From the NCBI GenBank assembly GCA_023055425.1, contig JALGPY010000009.1, forward strand, positions 17,673,775 through 17,737,774: a DNA stretch of 64,000 nucleotides, in the 5' to 3' direction. Shown here in pieces: positions 63,920-64,000 of this stretch. The position numbers and the translations under genes were made by a program. The DNA is from Linanthus parryae (taxonomy: Eukaryota > Streptophyta > Magnoliopsida > Ericales > Polemoniaceae). Positions within the stretch are counted from its first letter, which is position 1. Each line of letters begins with the position of its first letter. The notes beneath the pieces were generated by a model that did not search any database, had not been told where the DNA came from, and saw only the letters and a program-made list of their open reading frames with translations.

Positions 63920-64000
63920 TGTAAGTTCATCCTGTTTCAAAGTTTCAAGGCCTTCCAACTGGTTTCAAGGGTTTGAAACAAGAAAAACAGATACAACATG
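63920..64000 (+). repeat. 3' LTR of the plus-strand Sirevirus-like copy, first 81 bases
   Basis: It matches the 5' LTR start at 54969 (TGTAAGTTCAxCCTGTTTCAAA), with a ~10-base difference in the palindrome region. It is cut by the window end. Confidence 0.85.

Larger units (their letters stand above)
54969..64000 (+). mobile_element. Sirevirus-like Ty1/copia element (plus-strand copy), cut by window end
   Basis: 5' LTR 54969-56171, tRNA-iMet-type primer site, gag with two knuckles, protease, integrase, RT, RNase H, an extra ORF, a polypurine tract and the first 81 bases of the 3' LTR (63920-64000). All domains are present, but many stops and frameshifts break them. It is the most complete copy of the family here. 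Confidence 0.85.

Overview
The window is plant nuclear DNA, most likely from a eudicot with a repeat-rich genome. The evidence is the mix of element types: Athila-type Ty3/gypsy elements primed by tRNA-Asp, Sirevirus-like Ty1/copia elements primed by initiator tRNA-Met, a second copia family, a LINE with a zf-RVT and RNase H tail, a CACTA transposon, a Stowaway-like MITE and a piece of plastid 23S rRNA. I find no intact host gene. Nearly every coding stretch belongs to a mobile element, and almost all of them carry stops or frameshifts.

Layout. 1-6746: a copia element (gag, protease, integrase, RT, RNase H, 3' LTR) whose 5' LTR is not seen. 6747-9197: AT-rich LTR-like sequence, then a minus-strand partial LTR of the same copia family. 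9198-38975: one 5'-truncated LINE cut into three pieces. The first cut is a non-autonomous Athila-type element (10078-30861, TSD GCAAG). That element itself carries a ~2 kb insertion in its 5' LTR and a complete-ended minus-strand Sirevirus-like element (16542-25780, TSD ATTTG). The second cut is organellar DNA (plastid 23S plus unidentified sequence), which was itself split by a young non-autonomous Athila-like element (32222-38236, TSD TCCGA). 38976-42918: an LTR-like start, CT microsatellites around an Athila-type solo LTR, and unassigned exon-like sequence. 42919-45693: a truncated minus-strand Sirevirus-like copy (gag plus 5' LTR). 45694-51720: a CACTA ORF1-like pseudogene interrupted by a non-autonomous CACTA element (46513-51002, TSD AGA). 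51721-54968: non-coding sequence, a possible LTR and a 257-bp MITE. 54969-64000: a plus-strand Sirevirus-like element with 5' LTR, gag, pol and an extra 3' ORF; its 3' LTR is cut by the window end.

How the parts relate. Both Athila-type elements lack reverse transcriptase and integrase, so they must have moved with enzymes made elsewhere, yet they keep the tRNA-Asp primer site, the LTR ends and conserved 3' hairpin and G-tract motifs. The three Sirevirus-like copies share a 14-bp palindrome scattered through LTRs, untranslated regions and coding sequence, and two of them keep an extra lysine-rich ORF after pol. The most unusual single structure is a full-length reverse copy of tRNA-Asp, including the non-templated CCA, at the primer site of the larger Athila-type element; it is a fossil of aberrant reverse transcription.
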